From the NCBI RefSeq assembly GCF_024320785.1, contig NZ_JANDBC010000001.1, forward strand, positions 330,617 through 394,616: 64,000 nt of DNA. Direction: 5' to 3'. This document shows, piece by piece, positions 1-9,216 of this stretch. Below the pieces are notes generated by a model. That model was not told where the DNA came from. It saw only the letters and a list, made by a program, of their open reading frames with translations, and searched no databases. This DNA comes from Gracilimonas sediminicola. Its GTDB lineage: Bacteria; Bacteroidota; Rhodothermia; Balneolales; Balneolaceae. Numbering within the stretch: the first letter of the stretch is position 1; every line of letters begins with the position of its first letter. Made by a program: the position numbers and the translations under genes.

Positions 1-1
1 G

Positions 2-1996
2 CCTGTGGAGTTTTCGCTGACCGGAATTCAGCCGCTGAGATGGACACCGGCTCGATCTCTGGCCGTCAGCCGGCTGATGGGATGGGAATTGAATATGGGG
101 TGGTGGAGTGAAGTTACCTACGGATACCTCCGGGAAAAACTCCCCGCCAATCAGTTTGAACAACTTCAATTGCGTTTTCCTGATTCGGCTCCAACTTCCC
201 TGGATGATGAAGAGTCGATGGGTTACTCCTCTGCCCTGATGCCCATGCTTCATCAGGAAATTAAGAAAAGGGAGCTCCTCGAAATGGAAGGCACCCATGT
301 AGGAAGTAACGCCTGGGTAATTGACGGTTCCAAATCAGAGACCGGTTACCCGATGCTGGCAGGCGACCCTCATCTGGGGCTGGATATGCCGGGCAAGTGG
401 TATGAAGTGCACCTGAACCTGAACGGCAAGAATGTATCCGGGGCAACGTTGGCCGGAGTACCGGCGGTTATCATCGGGCAGAATGATCAGATAGCTTGGT
501 CATTTACCAGCATCATGAGTGATGACACCGACTTTTTCCTCGAGCAAACCGATCCGCTGGACCGTGGCCGATATGTTGCCGATTCCCTCAATGACACCAC
601 TGCTACGTATCGCTCATTTGATAAAATCAGAGAAATCATCAAAGTGAAAGATGGTGATGACCGGTCGTTTGAAATTAGATACACCAAGCACGGACCCGTT
701 ATTTCTGATATCTATCCTGTGCAGGAGCTCACCGAAGATAAGGTGATCTCCATGCAATGGACCGGCTACGAAATGAGCAACGAAATGCGGACGCTGTACC
801 AAATCAACTGGGCTGAGGATTTCCAGGATTTTAAAGACGCCCTCCCTTCATTTGGAGTACCGGGATTGAATCTGATGTATGGAGATGTGGAAGGAAATAT
901 TGCCATGTACTCGGTAGCTAAACTCCCCATTCGTAGCGGAGATCCCATCACATTACGGGAAGGTTGGGATCCGGCTCAGGACTGGCAGGGATTCATTCCC
1001 CACGATCAAATGCCCCGACTTATCAACCCCGAGGACGGCTGGATTGCCAATGCCAACAACAAAATCACTACCGACAGTTACCCTTATTATATTGCAACTT
1101 TTTGGGAGCCGCCTTCAAGAATTGAGCGAATCGAGCAGGTGCTAACAGCTGATTCAACCTTGGGATACAACCAGTTTCAAAGCTTGCAAAATGATTCCTA
1201 TTCGGCCTTTGCAGCAAAACTCACCCCCAAGATTCTGGAGATCATCAAAAACCAGGATGCCTATAACTTTGACCTCCCCGTCTCATACCTTGAGAATTGG
1301 AATTATAAGTACGATTTGAAATCCACAGCTGCCTCAATATTTGATGTGTTTTTCGTCAACTTCACGGAGAATACGCTGAAAGATGATTTTGGTGATGTGG
1401 TCTATTCCAATTTCATTCATCATGAGAATATCCCGGTTCGCACCATGTCATCACTCATCGATACCGAAAGTTCGTTCTTTGATGACCTGACCACCGAATC
1501 GGTTGAGACGAAAGAAGATATGGTTGTGAAGAGTATGCAGGATGCTATCCTGTTTTTGAGTGATTCTTTAGGAAGCGAACCCTTTGAATGGAGGTGGGAA
1601 CAGCTGCATACATTGATGCTGGAACCGCCGCTTTTATCACGCGCAGCTGAAGACCCCGAATCTCCAAATGCTTTGAAACTTATTGTTGATAATGTACTCA
1701 GTAAAGGACCCTACAAAGTTCCGAGTCATGGAATGAGCGTAAACAACGGTCAATACAGGTGGAATAATGCTTTTGAGATGATTCTCGGCCCATCCATTCG
1801 CCGCATTTCTGACCTATCCGATATGAGCAGAAGTAAAAGCATCCTCCCTACCGGTCAGTCGGGCAATCCTTTATCCGACCATTACGGCGACCAAACCGAC
1901 ATGTGGCTGGATGGTCAGTACCGGTGGTTGTATCAGGACTCTACCCTTTTTGAAGAAGCTGATATCCGAACCATGCGGTTGGTGCCTGTGGAGTAA
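2..1996 (+). CDS. Penicillin acylase family amidase, 5' end outside window
   Basis: This Ntn-hydrolase-fold amidase hydrolyses amide bonds (penicillin, acyl-homoserine-lactone or cyclic-lipopeptide type substrates) after self-cleavage into alpha and beta chains, usually in the periplasm. The visible part has the beta-chain N-terminal signature GSNAWVI about residue 100; its Ser is the expected nucleophile. AGDPHL follows at about 119 and matches the family's conserved segment after the nucleophile. A late NNGQYRW and a C-terminal GQSGNPLSDHYGDQ segment are also typical. The reading frame is open at base 2. A GTG at base 5 could start translation, but family members are roughly 750-850 residues with a signal peptide and alpha chain, so the start lies upstream of the window. 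Substrate cannot be deduced from sequence. Confidence 0.88.
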   Translation, partial: PVEFSLTGIQPLRWTPARSLAVSRLMGWELNMGWWSEVTYGYLREKLPANQFEQLQLRFPDSAPTSLDDEESMGYSSALMPMLHQEIKKRELLEMEGTHVGSNAWVIDGSKSETGYPMLAGDPHLGLDMPGKWYEVHLNLNGKNVSGATLAGVPAVIIGQNDQIAWSFTSIMSDDTDFFLEQTDPLDRGRYVADSLNDTTATYRSFDKIREIIKVKDGDDRSFEIRYTKHGPVISDIYPVQELTEDKVISMQWTGYEMSNEMRTLYQINWAEDFQDFKDALPSFGVPGLNLMYGDVEGNIAMYSVAKLPIRSGDPITLREGWDPAQDWQGFIPHDQMPRLINPEDGWIANANNKITTDSYPYYIATFWEPPSRIERIEQVLTADSTLGYNQFQSLQNDSYSAFAAKLTPKILEIIKNQDAYNFDLPVSYLENWNYKYDLKSTAASIFDVFFVNFTENTLKDDFGDVVYSNFIHHENIPVRTMSSLIDTESSFFDDLTTESVETKEDMVVKSMQDAILFLSDSLGSEPFEWRWEQLHTLMLEPPLLSRAAEDPESPNALKLIVDNVLSKGPYKVPSHGMSVNNGQYRWNNAFEMILGPSIRRISDLSDMSRSKSILPTGQSGNPLSDHYGDQTDMWLDGQYRWLYQDSTLFEEADIRTMRLVPVE

Positions 1997-2033
1997 ATCT
2001 GCGTAATTGTTTTATTCTAACATCTCTTATCAA

Positions 2034-2143
2034 CGATGCCGTAAACGACTCGCTTGCTTACCTGAATACATCTCGACCTTGGACAACTTCTAACACAAAG
2101 CAACCAGCTCTTCCAGTACCCAAGCGAAGGGGTTTAGCCCTTC
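2034..2143. repeat. 110-bp dispersed repeat, copy A1
   Basis: First of two tandem copies (period 130 bp) in the 415-bp gene-free stretch 1997-2411. It begins CGATGCCGTAAACGACTCGC and ends in a hairpin with stem GAAGGG/CCCTTC and loop GTTTAG. The last 65 or so bases are identical to copy A2. Diverged copies occur at 21347 and 21789. No coding potential is visible. Confidence 0.85.
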
Positions 2144-2163
2144 CATACTAAGCCAATCTACCG

Positions 2164-2273
2164 CGATGCCGTGAACAACTCGCTTGCTTACTTGAATCCA
2201 TCTCATCCTTGGACAACTTCTAACACAAAGCAACCAGCTCTTCCAGTACCCAAGCGAAGGGGTTTAGCCCTTC
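2164..2273. repeat. 110-bp dispersed repeat, copy A2
   Basis: Second tandem copy, with a few substitutions in its first half. The terminal hairpin extends to GCGAAGGG/CCCTTCGC here. The remaining 138 bases before the next gene (2274-2411) show no further feature apart from an AT-rich promoter-like stretch. Confidence 0.85.
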
Positions 2274-2411
2274 GCGAAGCGTGATGTACCGCATATGTTT
2301 TCACCCTCGCTGCATTCACCAATTTTAACAAATCCATCCGCAACAAGAATTTATGAAGCAGCGTATTTCTGCACCGCGTATATTCCGTTCTTAACCTAAT
2401 TTAATCCTGCT

Positions 2412-5249
2412 ATGAAACCACGCATACTTTACCTTTTATCAGCCCTCCTCATTTCCTCCTTTATAACAGCATCTTGTGTTCAGAAACAAACCGAATTCTC
2501 TGTTGAGTACGAGAAATTCACTCTGGATAACGGCTTGGAAGTCATTTTTCATAAAGACCATTCAGACCCGGTTGTGGCCGTGGCTTTGACTTTCCACGTA
2601 GGTTCTGCCCGTGAAATTGAAGGACGTACCGGTTTTGCTCACCTCTTTGAACATTTGCTGTTTCTGGAATCTGAGAACTTAGGTAAAGGCGGATTGGATA
2701 AAATGAGCAGCCGCATCGGCGGTTCAGGTGCAAACGGTTCCACCAGCCGCGATCGTACCAATTATTTCCAGACGGTGCCAAAAGATGCCCTGGAGAAAAT
2801 GATTTGGGCTGAAGCCGATAAGCTCGGCTACTTCATTAATACCGTGACTGAAGCTGTACTGGCGAAAGAGAAACAGGTGGTGAAAAATGAAAAGCGTCAG
2901 GGTGTGGACAATGCCCCTTATGGTCATGCTAACTATGTAGTGGGAAAGAATATGTATCCGGCCGAACATCCTTACAACTGGCAGGTCATCGGTTCGCTGG
3001 AAGATCTCCAAAATGCTACGCTTCAGGATGTGAAGGATTTCTATAACCGATGGTACGTTCCCAACAATGCGACTCTTGTGATCGCCGGAGATTTTGATTC
3101 AGAGCAAGCCAAAGCCTGGATCCACAGGTATTTTGATGAAATTCCACGGGGTGAAGACATTGAGCCTTTACCGGATATGCCGGCCGACCTGGATCAAACA
3201 AAGAAAAAATATTACGAAGACAATTTCGCCCGACTTCCGGAATTACGACTCGTTTGGCCCGGTGTGGATTTATATCATGAGGATGCCTATGCGTTGGATA
3301 TCCTGACGGAACTGCTTGCTGATGGCAAAAAAGCTCCGCTGTATAAGGTATTGGTTGAGGAGCAGGAACTGACCTCTAACGTATATATGAATAGCGGAAA
3401 CTCTGAGCTTGCCGGGGAAATTACCTTCATCACCCGTGCATATCCCAATACTGATTTGGATGATGTTGCAGGAGCGGTCAACGAAGCTTTTATGAGGTTT
3501 GAAGATGAGGGATTTATCCAGGCCGACCTGGACCGGATTAAAGCCGGCATAGAAACCGATTTTTATAACGGGCTTTCCAGCGTGTTAGGGAAAGCATTTC
3601 AGCTAGCCCAATACAATATCTTTGCGGGTGATCCCGGGTACATCAACAAGGATATTCAGAAAACCCTCGCGGTCACTAAAGAAGATGTGATGAGGGTTTA
3701 TCAGGAATATATAAAAGGCCAATATTTTGTAGCCACCAGCTTTGTGCCTCAAGGAGGAGCTGACCTGGCTTTGGATGGTTCAGAACCGGCTGAAGTTGTG
3801 GAAGAAGAAATCGTGCAGAATGGGGAAGGCGAAAGCTTTAGCCTGCCCGAAGAAACTGCCTATGAGAAAACGCCATCCATTTTTGACCGATCTGTAGAAC
3901 CACCCTATGGTGAAAGTCCGGATTTGAAAGTACCGGAAATCTGGGAAACGGAACTCGCCAATGGATTGGATGTATATGGGATCGAGAATTATGAGCTTCC
4001 TCTGGTTGAATTTGAGATTACGATCAAAGGTGGTTTGATGCTTGAAAATCCCGAAAAAACCGGCGTGGCCAATTTGCTTGCCGAACTACTGACAAAAGGC
4101 ACGGCCAATAAAACGCCGGAAGAACTGGAACAGGCCATCGATGAGCTGGGTGCCAGCATCAATATCTTCTCAGGCCGTCAGTCTATCACCATCAGGGGGA
4201 ATTCCCTGGCGCGTAACTATGATGAAACCATGGCTTTGGTAGAAGAAATGCTGCTGGAGCCCCGCTGGGATGAGCGTGAATTTGAACTGGCCAAGCAAAG
4301 TACAATGAGCCAGATTGCTCAGCAGAGTGCCAACCCGAACAGTATTGCAACAAATACCTTCAACAAGCTGCTTTACGGTGAAGACCACATTTTATCCTTC
4401 AACCCAATTGGAACCACTTCAAGTATCGAGGCTATTACACTGGATGACCTGAAAGCATATTATGAGAACTACATATCTCCTTCTGTGGCCGATATGCACG
4501 TAGTAGGAGCAATTGATCAGGGTGAAGTTGTTGCATCTCTTGACAACTTAAATGACCGCTGGGAAGCCAAAGAGGTAGAACTCCCGGAATTTGAAACCCC
4601 GGAGCCGCCTTCAGCATCCAACGTGTATTTTTATGATGTACCTGATGCCAAACAATCGGTACTGAGATTCGGTTACCTGGCTATGCCGGAAACCCATCCC
4701 GATTTCTATCCTGCTGAGGTGATGAACTACAAGCTGGGCGGTGGCGGATTTGCTTCACGCTTCACCCAGGAACTGCGGGAAGGAAAAGGCTATACCTATG
4801 GGATCGGGTCCGGCTTTTCCGGCTCAGACATCGCCGGACCTTTCGTGATTTCGAGCGGAGTCCGAACCAATGTCACTTATGAATCGGCCGCATTGGTCAA
4901 AGAAATCCTCGAAGATTATCCTGACACTTTCACCGAAGAAGACCTTAAAAACACCAAAAGCTTTTTACTGAAAAGTAATGCCCGCCGGTTTGAAACTTTA
5001 GGCGCAAAACTGAACCTGTTAGAAAATATCAGTGCCTATGGCTGGTCGCCTGATTACATCAAACAGCGGGAAGAAGTGGTGAAAAACATGACGCAAGAAC
5101 GCATTCAAGAGCTGGCCCGAACTTATGCCAATCCCGATAAAATGATCTGGCTGGTGGTAGGAGATGCCAAAACACAAATGGATCGCCTGGAACAATTAGG
5201 CTTTGGAACCCCCATACTGGTAAACGAATACTTTAAAGAAGGAAATTAG
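2412..5249 (+). CDS. M16 family zinc metallopeptidase, two-domain lipoprotein
   Basis: Pitrilysin/insulinase-type peptidase of 945 residues, likely anchored in the envelope and degrading peptides in the periplasm. A hydrophobic leader ends in the lipobox-like TASC, with the lipidated Cys at residue 22. The inverted zinc motif HLFEH lies at residues 77-81 and a downstream acidic helix around residues 145-160 (EKQVVKNEKRQG) supplies the distal Glu. The second M16 half (about 490-930) has no HxxEH, as expected for the inactive half of a fused, single-chain M16 protein. It contains the GGGGFASR and REGKGYTYG segments typical of that half. It stands alone and converges on the M23 gene. Confidence 0.93.
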   Translation: MKPRILYLLSALLISSFITASCVQKQTEFSVEYEKFTLDNGLEVIFHKDHSDPVVAVALTFHVGSAREIEGRTGFAHLFEHLLFLESENLGKGGLDKMSSRIGGSGANGSTSRDRTNYFQTVPKDALEKMIWAEADKLGYFINTVTEAVLAKEKQVVKNEKRQGVDNAPYGHANYVVGKNMYPAEHPYNWQVIGSLEDLQNATLQDVKDFYNRWYVPNNATLVIAGDFDSEQAKAWIHRYFDEIPRGEDIEPLPDMPADLDQTKKKYYEDNFARLPELRLVWPGVDLYHEDAYALDILTELLADGKKAPLYKVLVEEQELTSNVYMNSGNSELAGEITFITRAYPNTDLDDVAGAVNEAFMRFEDEGFIQADLDRIKAGIETDFYNGLSSVLGKAFQLAQYNIFAGDPGYINKDIQKTLAVTKEDVMRVYQEYIKGQYFVATSFVPQGGADLALDGSEPAEVVEEEIVQNGEGESFSLPEETAYEKTPSIFDRSVEPPYGESPDLKVPEIWETELANGLDVYGIENYELPLVEFEITIKGGLMLENPEKTGVANLLAELLTKGTANKTPEELEQAIDELGASINIFSGRQSITIRGNSLARNYDETMALVEEMLLEPRWDEREFELAKQSTMSQIAQQSANPNSIATNTFNKLLYGEDHILSFNPIGTTSSIEAITLDDLKAYYENYISPSVADMHVVGAIDQGEVVASLDNLNDRWEAKEVELPEFETPEPPSASNVYFYDVPDAKQSVLRFGYLAMPETHPDFYPAEVMNYKLGGGGFASRFTQELREGKGYTYGIGSGFSGSDIAGPFVISSGVRTNVTYESAALVKEILEDYPDTFTEEDLKNTKSFLLKSNARRFETLGAKLNLLENISAYGWSPDYIKQREEVVKNMTQERIQELARTYANPDKMIWLVVGDAKTQMDRLEQLGFGTPILVNEYFKEGN

Positions 5250-5347
5250 GAATGAGTATTGAGGAATGAGTATTGAGATGTTAGGACGGAGTCAACAAAC
5301 CCTCTCAATACTCAATTCTCTTAACTCACAACTATCCAACTCAATAC
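5250..5347. terminator. Word-repeat hairpin, likely bidirectional terminator
   Basis: Between two convergent genes. TGAGTATTGAGA at 5267-5278 pairs perfectly with TCTCAATACTCA at 5303-5314. The word GAGTATTGAG is also repeated just upstream (5254-5263), and CTCAATAC recurs at 5340-5347, so several alternative pairings exist. There is no strong T tract. Confidence 0.5.
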
Positions 5348-6147
5348 CCAATATAACTCTGTCCTTCTTTCAGCTCGATGATGCCATCTTTGGTGGTGAA
5401 TTTTACCGGTATGGAAATAAATCCTCCTCCTCTTTTGGCTTTCTTGACTGTAAAATGCAGATGCGGCCCGGTTGCATATCCGGTAGCACCGGAATACCCG
5501 ATTAGCTGACCGGTTCGAACCTCCTGCCCTAATCGCACTTCCACGCCTTGGTGCCTCAGGTGTGAGTAATCGGCAAAGGTTCCGTCATCATGCAAAATGG
5601 TAATAAAATTGGCGAACGGCATCATATCTTCCGAGCCCCCACCGCGGTTATTCTTTTCCTCCATCATCACCACTTTCCCGCTTCGTGCGGCATAGATTTC
5701 CGTTCCGGTTGGCATGTTAAAATCGAGGGCATGCCGGGAATCTCCGTAATGAGAAAAGGTTCCACCAAATCCCTGATCCACTTTGTAGGATTCTCCGATT
5801 GGGAAAGGTAATCGATAGGCAAATGAATCGTTATGGCGGGCAAATATATTCCCCATGTAATACCGGTACCTTGTATTTAAATTCCAGCCCTCTTTTAAAT
5901 CCTTATAAGTAAATCTTACCAAAAGCCGGTTACTGTTTGCGGGGAGAAAGTCAACGAGCGAAAGCTTTTTTTGGGGTTCCAGTTTGTCGATGTCCGCATC
6001 AAGCTCTATAGTTACGGGATATAAATTCGTATTTCTGGCGTGAAGCTCAATGTGCTCTTCCTTCTCAATACGAAAAACCTCAACCGATCCCTTGTCCTGA
6101 GATAACAATCCGGCAATCAGAAACAATATTACCCAAAATGACTTCAT
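5341..6147 (-). CDS. M23 family peptidase (LytM-type endopeptidase)
   Basis: 268-residue exported protein with a short hydrophobic leader (residues 1-16). The N-terminal half, about 20-110, is a beta-rich domain of unknown role. The C-terminal half is an M23 domain: SHYGDSRHALDF (133-143) supplies the first His and the Asp, YSHL (195-198) and GPHLHF (228-233) supply the remaining active-site histidines. These enzymes cut peptide cross-links in peptidoglycan. The full set of zinc ligands is present, so it is probably an active hydrolase rather than a degenerate EnvC/NlpD-like activator. Monocistronic; it ends inside the convergent hairpin. Confidence 0.9.
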   Translation of the reverse strand: MKSFWVILFLIAGLLSQDKGSVEVFRIEKEEHIELHARNTNLYPVTIELDADIDKLEPQKKLSLVDFLPANSNRLLVRFTYKDLKEGWNLNTRYRYYMGNIFARHNDSFAYRLPFPIGESYKVDQGFGGTFSHYGDSRHALDFNMPTGTEIYAARSGKVVMMEEKNNRGGGSEDMMPFANFITILHDDGTFADYSHLRHQGVEVRLGQEVRTGQLIGYSGATGYATGPHLHFTVKKAKRGGGFISIPVKFTTKDGIIELKEGQSYIGY

Positions 6148-6204
6148 ACTGATTTCTTATTCTTAGGTATTTTGCTGAACTTCGATGTCAACGAATTTAT
6201 TCTC

Positions 6205-6810
6205 ATGGATCTTTCTGTCATTCACTTACTGCTCATTTTAAGTGCTTCACTCGATGGGGAGTCTAACGAAAGCCGTATTTATTTAAAAATAAAAAACGGC
6301 GATCAACAAGCATTCCGAAAGTTTTTTGATGCCCATCACGATGAATTATACAGATATTTAACCTCCAAAGGCGTAGCAAAAGAAGCGACCGAAGACCTGA
6401 TCCAGAAAGCCTTTGTTTATATTTGGGAAAACCGGGCTTCCATCGAAGAGCATAAGTCGCTCCGGGCCTATCTTTTCCGGATTGCCTACACGCGGATGCT
6501 CAACCTTTTTCGGGATAATGAAAAATTCGATCAGAACAAGGAAATCCGGGAGTTGGATTACCCTGATTCCAGCTCTCAACCCGATCAGGATATTCATCAA
6601 AGAGAATTAAACAAAACCATCGAAGAGGCAATATCAGCAATGCCTGAAAAGCGACAAAACGTTTTCCGGCTCTGTTTCATGCAGGAATTCACCTATAAAG
6701 AAGCCGCTGAGTTCCTGGATGTATCGGTCAAAACCGTGGAAAATCATATGGGACTTGCCCTGAAAGATCTCCGTTCATCCCTGTCAAAAGCAGCCGAAGA
6801 TTACTTGTAA
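6205..6810 (+). CDS. ECF-type RNA polymerase sigma-70 factor
   Basis: Sigma factor with region 2 (about 30-100, ENRASIEEHKSLRAYLFRIA) and region 4 (about 135-190, AISAMPEKRQNVFRLCFMQE followed by TYKEAAEFLDVSVKTVENH, the helix-turn-helix). This matches the Bacteroidetes FecI-like group. The ATG at 6205 is preferred over a TTG at 6172, because the extra 11 residues do not resemble the family. Even from 6205 there is a hydrophobic N-terminal stretch (LLLILSASL) before region 2, which is odd. With the FecR gene at 8254 and the STN-containing receptor at 9216 it forms a probable cell-surface signalling set, although a lipoprotein gene separates it from fecR. Confidence 0.9.
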   Translation: MDLSVIHLLLILSASLDGESNESRIYLKIKNGDQQAFRKFFDAHHDELYRYLTSKGVAKEATEDLIQKAFVYIWENRASIEEHKSLRAYLFRIAYTRMLNLFRDNEKFDQNKEIRELDYPDSSSQPDQDIHQRELNKTIEEAISAMPEKRQNVFRLCFMQEFTYKEAAEFLDVSVKTVENHMGLALKDLRSSLSKAAEDYL

Positions 6811-6968
6811 ATCTTCTGTAAGACTCCTGTTATTCATAGATTTACGCTCTCAATAACTTGGTACTCCTTTTTTTATCATCAATTCAGCAGAAAATTATTT
6901 ACTATATGATTGGGGGAACTTTGAATTTGATGTGTAATAGTAGTGAACACATAATTAACTGAACCATT

Positions 6969-8174
6969 ATGAAATCACTATTCAAAAAAATACCTACTAC
7001 TGTACTCCCACTCTTAATGGTAGCAGCCATGTTTTCTGCCTGTACCCTGGATGATATCTCCAAAGACATCGACAACCAGGAACTGACTGCAGAAGAAATT
7101 GAAGCAGCTACCCAGATTATGGGAGAGGCCTTATCTGATGATAATGACGGCGTTTTCTCCAGCCTGAACGATGCACTAACCACCGTTTCATCTTCAGGCT
7201 TTGGAAATGACAGCCAGATGAAGGGGCATGACGACGACAGAAACTCCGGTCGGGGTAACGAAAGCAATTACCAGTACGAATACGATCGGGAAACCGGTAC
7301 GCATACCATCAGCTTTAACCGGGAAGTGAATAACCCGAATTTCAAGAAAAGCTTGTCGGCTGTATTAACTTATGTATTCACCGATGTTAACGGAGAGTAT
7401 ATTGCTGCACCCCGACAAAATCGTGAACGCATTGAGAATATCGATTTCACTTCCGACAAAAACGGTAGCACACAAAGTCGATTCCGAAATTCGGAATTCA
7501 GCCGTGCTGATACCTTCGCATTCACCGGCCTGAGCGATGCCAGCTCCATACTTACCATCGATGGGAAACACTACGGCAATGGTTCCATTGACGGTGTAAC
7601 CCGGGACGGTGACACTTTCGAACGCTCTTTTGTTAACGAAATCAATTTCCTTGATATACAAGTGAATAAGGACACTGTTGCCGCATACGGTTCATTAACT
7701 CAAGGAGTGACCGGAACCCTCAATTATGTGCTGACTATCTTCCGTAGCAGCAATGGACAAGGTTCTTCCAAAACGGTTACCGGAACCATCGAAATGGATG
7801 GTGACGGAACTGCTCTCCTTCGCTTTGCTAACGTAAACCGTTTGTTTAAAGTGAATCTGCGCACCGGGTTTGTCAGCGACGACGAGGTTGATATTGAATC
7901 AGCCGTTGCAGCCGTTGACACGTTGAATCAAACCGTAACGCTCCGAAATGATTTATTGGTCATAGTTTCTGACCGTACCGAAATTGAAGGTGAAGACGGA
8001 CTGGATTCACTCGAAGCCGTTGCAAGAGCTCTTGATGCCGGCGAAAGCGTTATTGCTGAAGTGGAAGGATACCGGAATCCTGATAACAGATCTGAATTCA
8101 TTGCTGAAGAAATCGAATTCGAATTTGCTGAAGATGATGATGAAGACGACGATGACAACGACGATGATGATTAA
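6969..8174 (+). CDS. Lipoprotein with DUF5666-like domain and acidic tail
   Basis: 401-residue predicted lipoprotein: leader followed by lipobox FSAC (Cys about residue 25). Residues 300-385 resemble DUF5666 repeats (TLRNDLLVIVSDRTEIEGED, then SLEAVARALDAGESVIAEVE, then a final FIAEEIEFE strand). The last 15 residues are almost only Asp/Glu/Asn. A polar DDDRNSGRG linker sits near residue 85. It lies between the sigma gene and fecR, about 160 bp from the sigma gene, and is followed by a strong terminator, so it may be the abundant output of the regulon rather than part of the fecR operon. Function unknown; the acidic tail could bind divalent cations (inference). Confidence 0.75.
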   Translation: MKSLFKKIPTTVLPLLMVAAMFSACTLDDISKDIDNQELTAEEIEAATQIMGEALSDDNDGVFSSLNDALTTVSSSGFGNDSQMKGHDDDRNSGRGNESNYQYEYDRETGTHTISFNREVNNPNFKKSLSAVLTYVFTDVNGEYIAAPRQNRERIENIDFTSDKNGSTQSRFRNSEFSRADTFAFTGLSDASSILTIDGKHYGNGSIDGVTRDGDTFERSFVNEINFLDIQVNKDTVAAYGSLTQGVTGTLNYVLTIFRSSNGQGSSKTVTGTIEMDGDGTALLRFANVNRLFKVNLRTGFVSDDEVDIESAVAAVDTLNQTVTLRNDLLVIVSDRTEIEGEDGLDSLEAVARALDAGESVIAEVEGYRNPDNRSEFIAEEIEFEFAEDDDEDDDDNDDDD

Positions 8175-8198
8175 CCTTAACTGATACTTCAAACATTA

Positions 8199-8236
8199 CC
8201 GTGCAGACCTTTGACCGGGTCTGCACGGATTCTTTT
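8199..8236 (+). terminator. Rho-independent terminator
   Basis: Perfect 11-bp stem CCGTGCAGACC/GGTCTGCACGG with an 8-base loop, followed by ATTCTTTT. It closes the DUF5666-like lipoprotein transcript 18 bp before the fecR start codon, so fecR needs readthrough or its own promoter. Confidence 0.85.
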
Positions 8237-8253
8237 AGATTCAACAACCCATA

Positions 8254-9216
8254 ATGGCAGACAATCAAAATATATCACCCGATGATCAGGACCTTCAACT
8301 GGCTCGAATTATTGGAGAGGCATTGCCTGATTTAGCGGTTTTGGAGAATACTTCAAACCCTTTGCTTTCCCAGTTGTTAGCCTACAAAAGTTCGGCGAGC
8401 CAACCGGCTGAACCGATAAGCTCTGAAGCCGTTTGGGATTCAATTCAATCCGAGATAAATGAATCCTCGGGTTCCGCCCGCATTTTACATTTCTCCCCGA
8501 CAATCCGGAGATATGCTGTCGCAGCAGCTGTGGTGATGGTTGCCTTAGTAGGAAGCTTCTTCTATCAACAACTTACGGCACCAGCCCTGGTTGGGGAAAG
8601 TTTTGCTACAGCAGAAACCTTGACCTTACCGGATGGTTCTGCCGTCACCCTTCGCCCCTACTCTGCCTTATTCGCCGTTGATGTTTCTGATGAGTCAGCC
8701 GAATACAAACTGACGGGAGAAGCGTATTTTGAGGTATCCCACGATCCTTCCCGAACATTTTCGGTTCGTACCGACCAGTCTGAAGTGCGTGTATTGGGAA
8801 CCCGGTTTATTCTTAGTGACTGGGGTAGCACTTCTACGGTATACCTGCAGGAAGGCCGAATTCAATACACAGCACTCAACAGCCGACAATCGGTACAACT
8901 GGAACCGGGACAATCTTCTTCCATCAGTGAAACCACGACCACTCCGCAAGTAACCACTACAGAAGAAACCCCCTTTACTGACTGGCTGAATAATGAACTC
9001 GTATTTCAAAACAAACCGGTTCAATCAGTATTTAATGAGCTAGAACAGCATTTCAATATCACCATTCAGGCGCAACCTGCCATTCTTCAGGAAAATCTGA
9101 GTGGCTCTATTCCTCTCGATGAACTTGATTCCGTACTCGGTGATCTTGAGCTGGTTCTGGGAGGCGCATTCTCAGAAACCGGGCAAAATTCATACGTTTT
9201 CAAACCTAATTCCTAA
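8254..9216 (+). CDS. FecR family anti-sigma factor
   Basis: 320-residue inner-membrane protein that would hold the ECF sigma factor and receive a signal from the outer-membrane receptor. A cytoplasmic N-terminal part (1-85) is followed by one transmembrane helix (about 86-104, YAVAAAVVMVALVGSFFY). The periplasmic FecR domain follows (about 112-210, with LPDGSAVTL, GEAYFEV and VLGTRF motifs typical of the family), then a C-terminal DUF4974/STN-like domain (about 245-315, PVQSVFNELEQHFNI). Its stop overlaps the start of the TonB receptor by one base (TAATG), indicating translational coupling. Confidence 0.93.
   Translation: MADNQNISPDDQDLQLARIIGEALPDLAVLENTSNPLLSQLLAYKSSASQPAEPISSEAVWDSIQSEINESSGSARILHFSPTIRRYAVAAAVVMVALVGSFFYQQLTAPALVGESFATAETLTLPDGSAVTLRPYSALFAVDVSDESAEYKLTGEAYFEVSHDPSRTFSVRTDQSEVRVLGTRFILSDWGSTSTVYLQEGRIQYTALNSRQSVQLEPGQSSSISETTTTPQVTTTEETPFTDWLNNELVFQNKPVQSVFNELEQHFNITIQAQPAILQENLSGSIPLDELDSVLGDLELVLGGAFSETGQNSYVFKPNS

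Noticed and set aside
2034-2273. A CRISPR array from the tandem repeats
   Set aside because: Only two copies, 110 bp long, with a 20-bp gap and diverged halves; no cas genes are present.
6807-6845. Terminator after the sigma factor (GTAAATCT/AGATTTAC)
   Set aside because: Stem is weak, the loop is 23 bases and there is no T run.
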